NCBI RefSeq assembly: GCF_000143535.2
Contig: NC_037322.1
Coordinates: forward strand, 1,984,001-2,048,000
Direction of reading: 5' to 3'
Length of the DNA stretch: 64,000 nucleotides
Source: Botrytis cinerea B05.10
Taxonomy: Eukaryota > Ascomycota > Leotiomycetes > Helotiales > Sclerotiniaceae
Made by a program: the position numbers and the translations under genes. The notes below the pieces were generated by a model. The model did no database searches. It had not been told where the DNA came from and saw nothing but the letters and a program-made list of their open reading frames with translations. Positions 10,295-22,700 of this stretch are shown here, piece after piece. The first letter of the stretch is position 1, and each line of letters begins with the position of its first letter.

Positions 10295-11412
10295 TTATCC
10301 TTCACGCAGAAACCGCCCCTTCCTCTCACTGTTCATCTCAGCCCCAGCGCTGCCCCCCCCAGGCCCACTAGTACAACACTGACACTGATGATGTCCACTC
10401 CCCATCTGACGAGGCATATCTTTGCGCAGTAGAATTTCGCAATAGCAAGAGCCCGCATATCTCACCCACGGAAATCTTCCCCAAGAGTGCGCCATGGAAT
10501 TAGGCCACTTGCCTTCCACTAACGCTTTGAATTTCTCGGCAAAATGTTCCTTGGTATGTGGAAATACTTTTCCTCTCACCGAAGTTCGAACTTCATTGCC
10601 ATGAATACAGCAACACAAGTGCGGAAAGAGTACGATGATCTCTTTTAGGGAACTATAGTTTAACAAGATAGGTCGAGGACCAATTTTGTAGTTGATAGTT
10701 GAAGAGAAATTATTTGAGATCGCAATACGCTGGATTAATTCTTTATCAGCAAAGTTTTCAAATGTCGGTTCCTGTCTGTTACTTGGAGATACAGATATTT
10801 TCTTTGACTGAAAGAGTAGAATATCGACTTCGGGGCTAAAGTACGCGCGGCCGAATGGCATGCGCGGCATACCAGGAAACTGTGGTAAAGGTTGCTCCAA
10901 AAGCTTTTATATCTCTAACGCATACTCTCGAATTGCATTATTAATGGATAGTGCGATTGGAGGCTTAGCACGGACACTACTCTGAGCGTTAGCTGCAGTA
11001 TGTGCAACAGAGTTCAAATTTCGTTGATCGGTCGTTTGGTCATCAAGAGCGCTGTGGACAGCAAAACTTGGATCGACCGAGACGCATGGCTGGATATTTA
11101 TATCGAAAATTCTTTGAGTAGAAAATGTGCACTTGATCATCATAAATTGCATCTCTCAGGCGATCTCGCCCCATGCGGCTCTTGGTGTGAACTTGATGTT
11201 GAGCTTGACTATCAGCTATGCTTAGCTGGTGGATCAAGCTCAGCGAGGGACGCGGCAGGAACTCTCAAGATGATTATCTTGCTTTTCTGAGCCGCTTCTT
11301 GTGATTCGCGCTGGTCGCGCTCTACGTGCTGGGTAGCAGGACGTTGGTTCATGGCTTCAATGGCCGATGATGAGGATGAGCCAAAAATGGACATGTGATT
11401 GTTCGAATTCAT
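10295..11412 (-). pseudogene. Broken 2EXR-domain gene
   Basis: Minus-strand remnants of a fungal 2EXR-domain protein are spread over three frames. The first 66 codons (ATG at 11412) end at 11212. A second frame contains RLRDAIY (compare ELR-IW/IY of 2EXR) near 11150. A third frame (from 11152) contains RIFDINIQ and then LSINNAIREYALEI, which resembles the family's 'V-N-x-E-S-R' helix, but it stops at TAA 10907-10909. The same frame resumes at once and contains GRAYFSPEVDILLF, the family's conserved aspartate strand, and SSLKEIIVLF near the domain end. At least one in-frame stop and probably two frame changes are present. Introns could explain part of this, but I found no convincing splice pair. 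2EXR proteins form large expanded families in Leotiomycetes and their function is unknown. The identification rests on motif memory. Confidence 0.5.
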
Positions 11413-13162
11413 TGTGGAAGATGGTGGGATTGATAGGTAATTCTAGTAGGGAAAAAGAAGTACTCTTGGTTATAAGACTTGAGTAGATATCAAAAGTCGA
11501 TCTAATCAAAAGTTTGAAGAGGTCAATGTGAGAACAAGAATTAATTCACTCACAAATGGTATTTTAATCGAGTTGCAATTTAAACGATGAAAGAAAATAG
11601 ATGAAGATTTTTTCACCAAGAGCAATCATTCTGATCTTGGAATACTCTCCAGAGCCCCTAGTCAAGCCCCCTTTGAGATCATTCAGAATATCATGCAACT
11701 ATATCAACTCTATCAACGCTTAGAAGCCATGAGGAAGCGTAGTCATCATCACCCCCAATATCTCACACTTCCCCTTTTTCTTAAACATACTTGACGCGTT
11801 GTGCGCGATGTAGATGTGCAGATATATACACATCCTATCGGTGCCAGTATTGGTTGTGCCTGGGTGAATATCATATATTGAATATCATCAATACACTGAC
11901 TGACTAAACTAAACGCAATCACCAAGCTCTCTTCTTATACATAATACAAGTACAAATCAACACAACCAATTTCACAAGCCTTTCTTCTAATAAATTCTTA
12001 GTTCAACGTTCTTTGTATACAGAGTGTTTTATTAATATTCAGTTGAGTCGCTTACATTGCTGCTTTTGTAGAGCCCGTGCCAAGTTCGAGTTGTCTAGCA
12101 CCTCCCTCTCTCTGCATTCCATAGTTAAAGATAATAATAATATCATGAAGCTATACCGGCCGGCATACGTAATACAATTTATGAATGCTGATTGTTTATG
12201 CATTTTTACTCATCTGACAGCCCTAAACACTCCATCTAGCCGTAACTAACTCCCAACTCTCCACTTTCAAACCCCATTCATACGGCCCACTGAGCTCGTT
12301 TCGACAAGCACATACACACACTCTCTATCTTCTTATATACTTTCGCTTAGCAAACATACTGGCTTCACAAGACTACATATATACACAAACCAGGCAACAT
12401 CATGGTTTCTATTCCCTACCAGGAAGCTCGTGATTAGACATAGCATCCCACAACATACATACCTACTCAAAACAAGCGAAGCCAACCTCGATCAAGCGAA
12501 GAAAAACGTTCTAAGAATACACATTTCACGCAATCATCGCCTTCACATATTCGTCATTTGTCTTCACGCTCCAGAAAACCACAGTTCAGATTTTGAATCA
12601 CGTATTTATTCTCTTTTGCTCTCTAAAAATACAAACGGTGCTATTAACAGTGTGGTGACCCAAGTCAAATGACGTAAGCCAAAAGAGGTGCAAAGGTCAC
12701 CTCCGGTATCATTCGAGTAACCTGAAGCCACGCTACTGACGAGCATGATCACAAACTCCTGCTAAAAGGTACATGTAAATGCAAGCCACAACCATGATAA
12801 ATGCAGAAATGACGTTTGAGTATGCAGAATCCCATCACGTGTGCACATTAGGTGCCAATCAAAGAAAAATTATGAAGTAGAGAACAGATGGCTTATTTGG
12901 ACGTGGTCTCCATTTCTTGGGGGGTTTTCAGGAAGAAAATGCTTTGAGGATACGGAAATTTTGCGGATGCCTAGGGTAGGTTGATTGCGTGGAGATGCCA
13001 CACAAAATCGGAGATGAATAACCAGGTTGATCGGCTGGAAAATGTGAAATCTGCGAAAACCAGTTTCCTTGCTTGTTTTCAAATATGGAATGGCCAGTTT
13101 ATGATTCCTCCTCTGTCTTTTTGAAAACCCTGTGATGATGTTAGCTTTGTACGTGAGGGGAG
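11413..13162. other. Intergenic, no supported gene
   Basis: AT-rich, with short chance frames only. It spans the upstream side of the broken 2EXR gene and the 3' side of HP1. CA-rich stretches lie at 12290-12420. Confidence 0.6.
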
Positions 13163-14216
13163 TCATGTGAAGGGATCGCACAAATGTCTTTCGTAGAAAC
13201 TGAGCATCTGTTTTTCGTATTAGCTTGGGACAGTCAGTTGCGTATTTGGAGACTGTACCTTCTGTGGGCAACGTTTGTATACTTGATGTAATGGGTGTTG
13301 TGACTTGGCTCCGCCCTTCCATGTCAAGTATACAATAACTTCCGCGTTAGGTCCTTCCATAGCTTCAATCGTAACAACTTCATCTTCCCAACTTCCTTGT
13401 GGTGGTTTAAACTGAACCGCTTCTCGGGATGCAGGCGGCGTCGATGAGGCGGGGTGGCCATTCTTTCTTGACCTCTTTCCGTTGGATTGAGGGGTACTAA
13501 CGCCAGCGCTTGGACGACCACGCTTCTTTGTTTGCTTCTTTTCCGCTGCTTCTGCCGCCTCTGCTCTCTTTTTGTTGTATTGTTCTATCAGTTCTTCTTT
13601 ACCACCAACCGTCTCGAGATACATGTTCAGAATGTCTTGTGCAGTTTCCCTATAAAAATAAAACAAAATATCAGCCAAGTAACATTAGAGGGAGTGAGTG
13701 TAAGTTACAAATTCTCTTCCGGCTCCCATGTCATATCTGACTTCTTTTCATAACCTTCCCATTTCACCTGGAACCTCAAGACGCCCTTCGAAAGTGTTAG
13801 AAATCTCCATCATAGCACTGAGAATTGGGTCGACCTACTTCCTCGTCAAAAGAATGCTTCAAAATCTTTTCAACAACATATCTGCCCATGCGTTAGTGAT
13901 TGAATGTGAACATTCCAAGTATGGCTGTCGCATACTCATCTTCTGCTTGTTCCTCCTCGCCTTCTTCATCTGACTCGACTTTTAACTCTTCTGCAGGCTC
14001 TGACTCCTGTTTCTTTCCTTTTCCCTTGGCTGACTTCTCAAATTCTTGTTCGCTAACATCGGAAACGGAACGCTCGTCGTCGCTAATTTCTATAAAAGAT
14101 GAGCGCAGGCCAAATGTTTATACCGATTCGAGAGGCATCATTCATGGGAATCTAGCTGGAGTGTATCTTCAAGACTCTGTGATGCGATATGATGTGTGCG
14201 ACTTACGAGGAGGCAT
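13163..14216 (-). CDS. HP1: Heterochromatin protein 1 (HP1/Swi6-like)
   Basis: HP1 binds methylated H3K9 and builds heterochromatin; the fungal counterparts are Swi6, Neurospora HPO and Aspergillus HepA. Six exons on the minus strand: 14207-14216, 13936-14089, 13839-13881, 13709-13785, 13259-13649 and 13163-13207, totalling 720 nt for 239 residues. Introns are GT-AG, 51-117 nt. The chromodomain starts at EYVVEKIL (residue 55) and continues through FQVKWEGY to TWEPEENLE (to about 96), with likely aromatic-cage residues Y56, W78 and Y81. The hinge (about 110-180) is basic and contains KKRGRPS, an AT-hook core. The chromo shadow domain runs from about 182 to the end (VYLTWKGG, then CPQKMLSFYERHL). 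The acidic N-terminus matches the family. The first coding exon is only 10 nt (ATGCCTCCTC), so automatic models could miss it. Confidence 0.92.
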
Positions 14217-16509
14217 TGTTGCGACTGAGCTTTAAATATGCGCAAATAGGTTATGAGCTTTTTCTGGCAGTTTCGAAACTCAATTGAGAGGGAGAAAATT
14301 ACGAAACAGGCGACGAATTTGACTTGTAGTAGTTGAAAATGAATGCGCAAGTCTTTGAAGGTGGTGAATATTGAAAGGGTTGTGTAGGTAATTAGCTAGA
14401 AATGTGAAGGAGACGCGAATCTACCAAAAGATCAGCTTGCTCAGGTTGCTTGGTGACAAGTTCGTGTTCTCACCAATCATGGAATGGGCTAGTGGATAAG
14501 ATAAGCACAGGAAAATGCTTGTTCCTATGTTGCATTGTCGGAATAATGTCGGCCCGAGGGGACTATCCAGATGTCATTCCAAATCCATCAAACATCCCAC
14601 ATAAGTCTCAACTAGATCTGCACCAACAGAATTTACAGAATGGACGTCGCGGCGCTCCTGTGGTTTGGAATCTGTCAGCGAACTTGGGCTAAGGTTGATG
14701 AGGGCTGACCCGTAGCAAGTTGTGTGCGCGTTATAGAATTTCAAATTCCATCAAAATCCAAGGTCTTTTCGTATAGCGATTCACGGTACCGATTCTAAGG
14801 AAAGGGCAACTTTGTTACTGATCCGTGGCAAAAGAACGAGAGTTGCCGCAAACCCCATAACATAAATCCTTTGAGACCTATCACCTTGGGATATTTCATG
14901 TAGCCATAGGGAAAGACGTTCAAGCCGTTTCATTATTCTATCCCTCTTCAACTATCTGCTGCTGCATGTCATAGAAATTGCAGGTCAAAACTTCAGCTGT
15001 GTTTACAGTCTCCCTGTTATGAATTTTAAGATCCAAGAACACATTATGAAAGGGTCAGGTTATGCTCAATAGAATTGTAGATATCTTACCAAATTTGTGT
15101 GAATTCTTCCCTGTAAAATATCGCCGCACTTGCCATTATAACTGACGCCGTTTTTCTGTTGTTCAATTTTCCCCAGATCGAGACGGATCAGGTACATCCG
15201 ATAGAACATGCAAACTTTTTTTCACTTCGCAGCCCGCTGTTGGGCGTCGTCCGTGTTTTCTTTTCTCGCCTTCATGCCAGATTTAGCATATTCAGAGTAG
15301 CCCTAAGCACTTTAATGGAAGCCTCATACGACGTATAATCTCCTCATCTTCAGGACCTGCTTTCTGAAACCATTTAAATGGTCTTCTGCGTGTATGGATG
15401 CCGCATAAAGCAAAAACATGGATGATAGAAGGTTATAGGATAGTGTTGAACTTCTGTTCGGTGGCAATCCTCGCCTGTTCGATCAGATACCAAGTGCTGA
15501 TGATGACGGCACTGAATCATATATATGCGTAGCTGGCTTGATAGCAGAATCTTTGCTTTCTTGGGGGGGAAAGAACATCTAGCTTCTCTTTTGCGTTGAG
15601 CTTTTGAAAAGGTTGACCATTGGAATCCGGATAAGATAAATCGACTAAAGCATCGGCTCACTTGAGCATCCCATAGGCTTATTGTCCCAAGTCAACATGT
15701 ACACTCACACGGCACAGTGCGCACCAGCGTAAGAAATCAATCGCGCAATTCTTCCCCCCGTCCTGACTCTCTGAGGTGGCAATATGATGGCTAACTTCAT
15801 AAGCCATTTCCATTCAGTTGATAACATTTCCCTCCCCAAGTAAAAAAAACTTGTCCAGGAAGTATAGATGATCGTAGCAGACGGGGGAATCGAAAAGGAA
15901 CATGACAGGAAATATCTCCAATTCTCCATTCTGTTATATTGGTTGAGGTGAGTTCAATTCTTCACCCCCTTTCAAATCTTTCAAATCTTTCAATCACATA
16001 AGAGAGAGGAAGGAGAGATAACAGTAGAGATGAGGCTTTCATTTCCAAGCTTCACTCCAGGCTGACTTGAGCAAAGTGTGAGATCAACCGCAGCTGAGTC
16101 ATCCAATAATTTACCAGATCACGAGATTTCCTGCCCAATTCGCGTCAAAGCCAGACTTCTGCCTGGATAAAAGTGGGGTATTTCAGGCTCCCTCCTCCAT
16201 TGCCACATCTCACACGTCTTTCTCATTAAACATTTCCCCTTGACAGACAACAAACGAGAATTGATCACAGATTTTAACTATGTGATGTTTCAATGAGAAA
16301 CTCGTTCTCAAAAAGTATAAGTAATTGATGCTTCTTCATCGAAATACAACCATTTCATTGATTCCTTTTTCATACTCTTCATACTCCCCATACGCACATC
16401 TATTCCTGACACGCTCAATTCTACAATTGTGTGGATCATCAACTTCCTCTACCACTTCCTGTAATCAGCATTCCAAACTTCCTACAAAACCCCCTTTTAT
16501 CAATCCATT
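14217..16509. other. Divergent intergenic region between HP1 and the SAP-SWIM-RING gene
   Basis: It holds the leaders and promoters of both neighbours. Short frames at 14450-14692 (plus), 15374-15661 (minus) and 15705-15929 (minus) have no motif I recognise. The minus pair could be remnants, but I found no joining splice pattern that makes a family. The stretch 15950-16500 is CT- and CA-rich, as expected for a fungal 5' leader. Confidence 0.5.
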
Positions 16510-17698
16510 ATGCCTCGCGCCAAACGTACCGTTCAAGAGGTTGAGGAAGTCGAGGCAATTGATTGGAGTCGATTGGTTGTGACTGAATTGAAAGCTGAAC
16601 TCGAGCGTCGTCAACTCCCAAAGACGGGCAAGAAAGCAGACTTGGTAGCACGTCTTAAAGCTGATGATGATGAATCATTGAACAGTGAACCCAAAGCTCC
16701 TGTCATTCAACCTTCTCCTGCTGAAGCTGGTCCTTCTACCACTTCTGATGCACCACCAAAGAAGAAGAGAGCCAAGAAGGAAAAGAGTCCTGATGTTGTG
16801 ATCGAAGGACAGCTTGCATCTGACGTCGTCATCTATCAAAATGTTGATACTCGTAATGGAGAGAGACGAGAGAGAGAATTTGTTGCAGAGCCTGATGCAA
16901 AGTTCAAGGATAAGGTCAAGCGAATCAAAAAGGAGCGTATGTTCATGTTGAACAGGCAGAAAATTGTCGATGCGAATGGAAGAGCTCGTGAGGAATTCGA
17001 TATTGCTGGTAGTACCGGTAATATTTATCAAACCAAAATTGGACGCGTTCCAAGTTGTACCTGCATGGATGCAGTAAGTGCTACTACCATTCTCTCTCCT
17101 TGTATGAAATAATACTAACCCAAAATCAGAGAATCCGTGGTCAAAAATGCAAGCACATTAATTGTAAGTATTTCTACACCCCAAGTCGTATCTAGCCACA
17201 AACTAACAGATCATAGATGCCCTGATCATCATTTACAAGGCGCCCATGCATCTTTGCTATCAACAAGCATTCTTATCCCATGAACTGGAGTTCATCTGGG
17301 CCAACGCACCCGTCACTCGTGCACCTGACGGACACGACCCTAATGCCGGTCCCGAAGATGAGAGCAACTACAATGGCAAACGCAAGCCCATCGACGGCGA
17401 ATGTCCCATCTGTGTCTTCGATATGGAACCTGACACCGAAGAGATCGTCTGGTGTAAAGCAGCTTGTGGTCAGAATTTCCACAAAGATTGTTTTGCCCAA
17501 TGGAAAGCTAGTAAGCATGGTGGAGCTGTGGCTTGTGTTTATTGTCGTACTCCTTGGCAAGATGATGACGCACCTCCTAGACCTGTTCCCGGTAGTTTGG
17601 CTTCGCTAAAGGAATCCGCACCCAAGGTGGGCAGTTATAAGAACATTGGTCACACTGATATGTATTCTCAGGCTGTGTCTGGAAAGAAAAAGGGTTGA
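16510..17698 (+). CDS. SAP-SWIM-RING zinc-finger protein, probable E3 ubiquitin ligase
   Basis: Three exons (16510-17073, 17130-17163, 17217-17698) give 1080 nt and 359 residues. Introns are GT-AG with a CTAAC or TAAC site shortly before the acceptor. A SAP-type helix-loop-helix (DNA/chromatin binding) covers about residues 18-52 (LVVTELKAELERRQLPKTGKKADLVARL). A basic segment KKKRAKKEK at about 92-100 is a likely nuclear localisation signal. A SWIM zinc finger is formed by C183-x-C185 and C195-x-H197 and is only complete after splicing exon 1 to exon 2. A RING-type finger starts CPIC (about 262) with further ligands C279, C283, H288, C291, C306 and C309. SWIM plus RING is known from ZSWIM2-like E3 ligases; the extra N-terminal SAP suggests a chromatin-linked target. 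The biological role is inference. Confidence 0.85.
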
Positions 17699-18305
17699 AC
17701 GTTGCTTTATGTCGCATTTTCTTCCACAATGAAAAGATCAAAATGTCAACTTTCTTGGAGAAGGTTGATGAATGCGTAAATGCATTCTTGCAGTAGCTAT
17801 GGGAAAGGCAAACTTCTGATGGCTGGAAAAAAAAAAGAGGACAAATGTATCGCTGGGTTTTACTATAGGGTTTCCAGCACATAAAACACGATGTTACGAA
17901 TTTCTTTCTCACAATTTACAACCCAAGGAGGCAGGGGGGAGATGTAATATATCCATTTGCTTTTTGCTGGATCTAGCTTTTTAAATCTAAATTAATTTTG
18001 CTCATCCAACTGCTCATCTCAACAATGAATTTTTTTCGCTTGTGGTCGTTTGATTTGATATGAAATGATCATGGGAAATTTTCTGGTTGTTAGTAATGTG
18101 AGAATGAGAATGAGGATGAGGATGATCTATTCGGGGACTATCTACACGGTATGGATATACGAGCTAGTATACTGAACATGGAGTCCTTTATCTCTATTTA
18201 TCAAGGGGATGCGCAGAATTTGTTTTAATTTCCTGTGGGATTTTGCCACTTATCTTCGTAGGACGTACTTTTGTTCGTGGTAATGGGTGTGAGTGAGGGT
18301 GTGAA

Positions 18306-18333
18306 ATTCTAGATTCTAGATTCTAGATTCTAG
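18306..18333. repeat. 7-bp tandem repeat (ATTCTAG, 4 copies)
   Basis: Four perfect copies of ATTCTAG. The unit makes overlapping TCTAGA palindromes at each junction. Confidence 0.9.
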
Positions 18334-18973
18334 ATGGTAAGGTTATGGAGAGAAGAGAGGAGGAGGAGGAGGAGAAAAGGAGAAAAGGAGAAAAGGGGGA
18401 TGGATCGGAGTGAGAGTGGTGAGATGATTGGGTATATATAAATATATAAATATATAAATACAATATAAATATTAATACAAATATTAATGAATTCACATCA
18501 TCGTCATCAGCAGCATCATCATCATCATCCCACCATTCTATATCATGATCATATCCAAGTATCATAACATAACATATGCTTTAAATATTAGACTCATACT
18601 GTCTGTGATAGTATGATTGAATCATCATTTAATCATAAAATAGAAAATAGAAAATAGAAAATAATCCTACTCCCATTCTATCTCTATCTCTATCTCATCT
18701 CATCCCACATTCATTCCCTTATTAGTGATCTAATAAGAACCATCAAGAAAGACACATCTATACTTCAAAGACTTTATTTCATCTCTACCACACATAGAAA
18801 TAAATATATGAACTTTGAAGGAATGAAAATAAGACAGATTTAAAATCACGTATCTATCTCTTACTTCCATGTATCTAATCATTCAATTATTCATTCATTC
18901 ATTCATTCATTCTTTCTTCCATTCTTCCATTCTTTCAATTTAGAGACAGACGAAACTCAAGTAAGATGAAATA

Positions 18974-19077
18974 AGGTACATTTATTTCCGCAAATTTTTC
19001 CCCTCGTTTCTCCATTCCAGCCATTTCATCTGCTCTATCGTTTAGGGACAGACAGGTACATTTATTTTTGCAATTTA
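18974..19077. repeat. Pair of imperfect direct repeats, 80 bp apart
   Basis: The element AGGTACATTTATTT, followed by C/T, C/T, GCAA and a T-rich end, occurs at 18974-18998 and again at 19054-19077. Both copies are preceded by a GACAG-type stretch. Confidence 0.6.
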
Positions 19078-19741
19078 TCCTCCATCTCCATCTCCATCTC
19101 CATCCCTTCCCTTCCGTTCATTATTAAAATCAAGTACATAGAATTCCTCAATTTTCCACCACTTCGCGCACTTCTTTCATTCTTCACGGAAGTAGCGTTA
19201 AAAGGTACAAATAGAACGTTACAAAAATGAGAAAGAAAAAACATGTGTATTTAGGAAGCGCATTTTGGGAGTTAGTATTGACAGATGTAGTGGTACATGT
19301 GCGAGCGATTGAATTGAGACCAATACATCGATCTAGTCCTTCTGACGAGAAAGACTACAAGTGGTGGATGTCGTAAAGTAAGGTGTGGTGAACTGGAATT
19401 GTGCCTCCTTCCAAGTTTGTTGATGAGAGATTGTACGGACTGGAGACCAGGTAGCTGTAAAAGAAAAAGCTAGGAAAGTTGTGGCGAAGAAGAAAGTCGT
19501 GCAGTCAGTAATTAGTTAGCTGATCGGTTGCTAGATCATCTCCGTCTATCTTGGGATGACGAAGAAGTTGTCGAATAAGCAAAAGTACTAGAACAGACAG
19601 CGCAGGCCGCAAGTGGAAAGTAGATATGAAACTGAATAGTTGGTAAACGAAGTGAAGTGAGGTATTGACAGCATACGGCAGAAGATCGAGGTCTCAAAAT
19701 GGAAAAGTTGTAGACAAGTAACAGGTTAGACCTCCACATAT

Positions 19742-22700
19742 TCAAACTTCATCAATCTCTGGTGAACCATTGACATAGTTTGTGCCTCTATTCTGAGCTT
19801 GTCGCATCTCATTATCATAGTTGTACACGCCACGGCGTCGGTTTAACATTTCCTCAACAGGGCTTTGTCCGCGATATCTGAGCTGCTCATTTTCTGGGGT
19901 TTCTGAACGATTAGCTTCTTCTGGGGATACAAGACATGGATCATTGTACCCATCAACTTCAGGGCTATTGCAGTCCGCAACAAGTTCCATGAATCGCTCT
20001 TCAAAATCTGTAAGATTCTTCTTATCTTTGTATAGCTTGCGACGATTCTCGGCCACATCGTTGTCTTCCTGCATTAGATTTTGACTGTTGCTAATGCCTA
20101 GATTTTCATTCATGTGAGTATCTATAGCATCTAAAAAGGAGTGGAAACATTTACCATTATCAGGATGATTGGTAGCCAATTGAGTTTCAATATAGTTCTC
20201 GACTTCTTCATGGACATGGCGAAATAGACGGTTTTTTAGGCTGAGACACACACTATCCGCAAATCTATTCGCTGCAACAATGTAATATCCTCGAACATAA
20301 GCTGCGACATCGATTTGAACGGCAAATTCATCTCTACCCAATTGTTCCGGGGTGACCTGACTTACGAGGACCTTTCTCGCGTTGTGATATTCGGGAGTAA
20401 ATTTTTCCGCTTTAATCTTCTTGGGATTTGTGGCTAATTGTTTGTCAACAAAACAACTGGCACGGTTCTTGTGACGAGATTGTTGCAACTTCTCTAGCTC
20501 AGCCTTCTTGTTCTCGTTAATACCCTTTTCATTCAAAGTGAATGGAGCGAAACTTTCCGTTTGGTATATATCTTCAAGTGTTTGGAGCTGCTGTGCACAA
20601 AGCTTGTCAAGCCATTCACGAATGGTTTCTGTCGACTTCTTGAATAGGAATGTCTGTCGATAAATACCTAGATGCTTCTCGAGAATACTTTGCACAGATG
20701 AACGTAGTAAACTCATAGCAGCATGAAGGACTGCTTGGTAGGGCCCTTTCCACCTGCTCACAGCTTTCTGACAATAGAATCGGTGAATCCTAGGATCCAC
20801 TACATCTGGTAGGCCATAGCTACTATTCTGCATTCTGTTTTGAATTTCGCCAATGTTCGCAAAGTTTCGACCAAGCTCCGTGTATTTCTCGAAGACGGTT
20901 CCTCGGAAAGGGTTTGATGGACCTCTGGCATTGAGTATCGGTCTTGGTCTGGATGTTTCAGGGGTCGAGTTTTCTGCTTTAAATGTTGGCTGGGGGACAA
21001 CATCACTACTTATATCTTGGAATCTGCGCCTCCTACCAGATGTATCAGGTACATCAACAAATGTAGTTTCTTCATCATCATCACTCTTGTCAAGATTAAT
21101 GACAGGGATCTTTTGTGTGTCCGATTTATGCGAGCAACCGATCAATGGCTTAATATGTATCAATAAATCGTGGAATTGGCACGAAAGCTTAGTCCAATCC
21201 CCATGGAAACTGGTCTCGGTATGTTCACTGGTCATAAGTCTCTTTACTTCTTGGCTGAAATTATGCAATAATCTCTGAACCTCAAGTTGGACGTTTTGGC
21301 TCGGCAACTCTGGAAGCTTCCGGAGATTTTCATCGATCTTAGCTCTATGCGCGCTAAGTTTCTTTTGTATTTTAGGAATGCTATAGATGTTAGATAGCTT
21401 TAAAAATTGAAAGGAACTCGAATACTGACTCTTTCTTAATCGAAGTCACGAGGAGTTCAGAAAGTACATTTTGAATTCGATTAGTACCACATCTGTTCCG
21501 AAAATTAGACCATGGACCATTCCACAGTTTATCATCTGCAAAGAATTTTTCCTCTTCTTGGCGAGCTGTTTTATGATAATCCGATTCCCCTGCGTCAAAT
21601 TCTGGGCCAGGTTGTTTGGTAACCAGCCAGCCATGTCCCAGTCGATGTTCCTTTCCACTTAGAATGTTCTCGAAATCTGTGTTGCCTGTCCTGTCTGAGA
21701 GAGTGTCTGGTTTTGTTAATACTCCCACACAGCGGCCTGTGGCGTTCAAATCTTCGATAACCCTTTTGGCTCTAGATAAGACCGGGTCGACAGTCATGCT
21801 CATGGCAAATATGATCAAAGTATTTTCTTGCTTAATGTACCTGTGAAGTGTAAGTGTGATTGCGAATAATTTCAAGAGAAAAATATCAACTAACTCTATT
21901 GCAAGGTTTTCAAAAACATCCACCAAGTATTTCTCTTCTGGATTTGGCATATTGGAAATAATACCAGGCAAATCGAAGAATGAAAGAGCAGGAAGTTGAG
22001 GTCCATAAATCTTGACTTCAACAACATTCGGTGTGATCTTCGCTTCTATATCAGTGTTGCCTGCTAGAGCTCTTTCTCCGGTGCCAGGTATAAACTGCTT
22101 GTAATCCCGGTCATGGTTGAGTAGAGCAATTTGAGCCCATCTCATGTATTCCGCCAGTTGTGACTTATCTGTGAGTCTAGCAAACTCAGTTTGGACCTGA
22201 TCTTGCTTAATCCAAGGTGGAAATGGTTGGGTTGTATTTATGTCCTTAATTGTCACTGGCCGTCCCATTTGCGCGGCATACCTATAATCCTGTACGAGTG
22301 AGATGGTGCATGACCAATCTGCCGATGGTGTTGTAATTATGTTGGCAGGACATCTAGTGCAACAGCCTTTGTCGCGAGGTACATGTATTCCTGCCAAAGC
22401 ACACATCAATGATGACTTTCCAGCACTCTGATCTCCAATAAGTATGAGCTTTGGAAGGCTGGCAACATGCTCAAGATTAAATTTTCGCATCTCATTGATA
22501 TGGTCGATAAGTCTCTGGGCAAGTTCGCCTATTCTCTTGATACCATCGCCGTTCTCCATATTGATAGTAGCAGATTCGCTTCTACAGTTGTTATCGGCGA
22601 GGTAGTAGGAATTGGGTGAGTATCCTGTCAGTCATTAGTGATCAGCTAGCGCACAATGAATCATATGGGTAGTCGAGTTCTCACTGTTGTCAAAATGGCG

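Larger units (their letters stand above)
17699..19741. other. Intergenic between convergent genes, with simple repeats
   Basis: 3' flanks of the SAP-SWIM-RING gene (plus) and the dynamin gene (minus). It holds a 7-bp repeat at 18306, A/T-rich repeats at 18430-18490, an ATTC run near 18893 and a duplicated 24-25 bp element at 18974 and 19054. No gene supported. Confidence 0.6.

Noticed and set aside
13900..14235. 111-codon serine-rich plus frame
   Set aside because: Antisense of the acidic N-terminal exon and first intron of HP1.
15374..15929. Two minus frames that might form a spliced gene
   Set aside because: Tried to join them through GT-AG pairs; no joined product resembled a known protein.
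20853..21278. 141-codon plus frame
   Set aside because: Shadow of the dynamin gene on the opposite strand.
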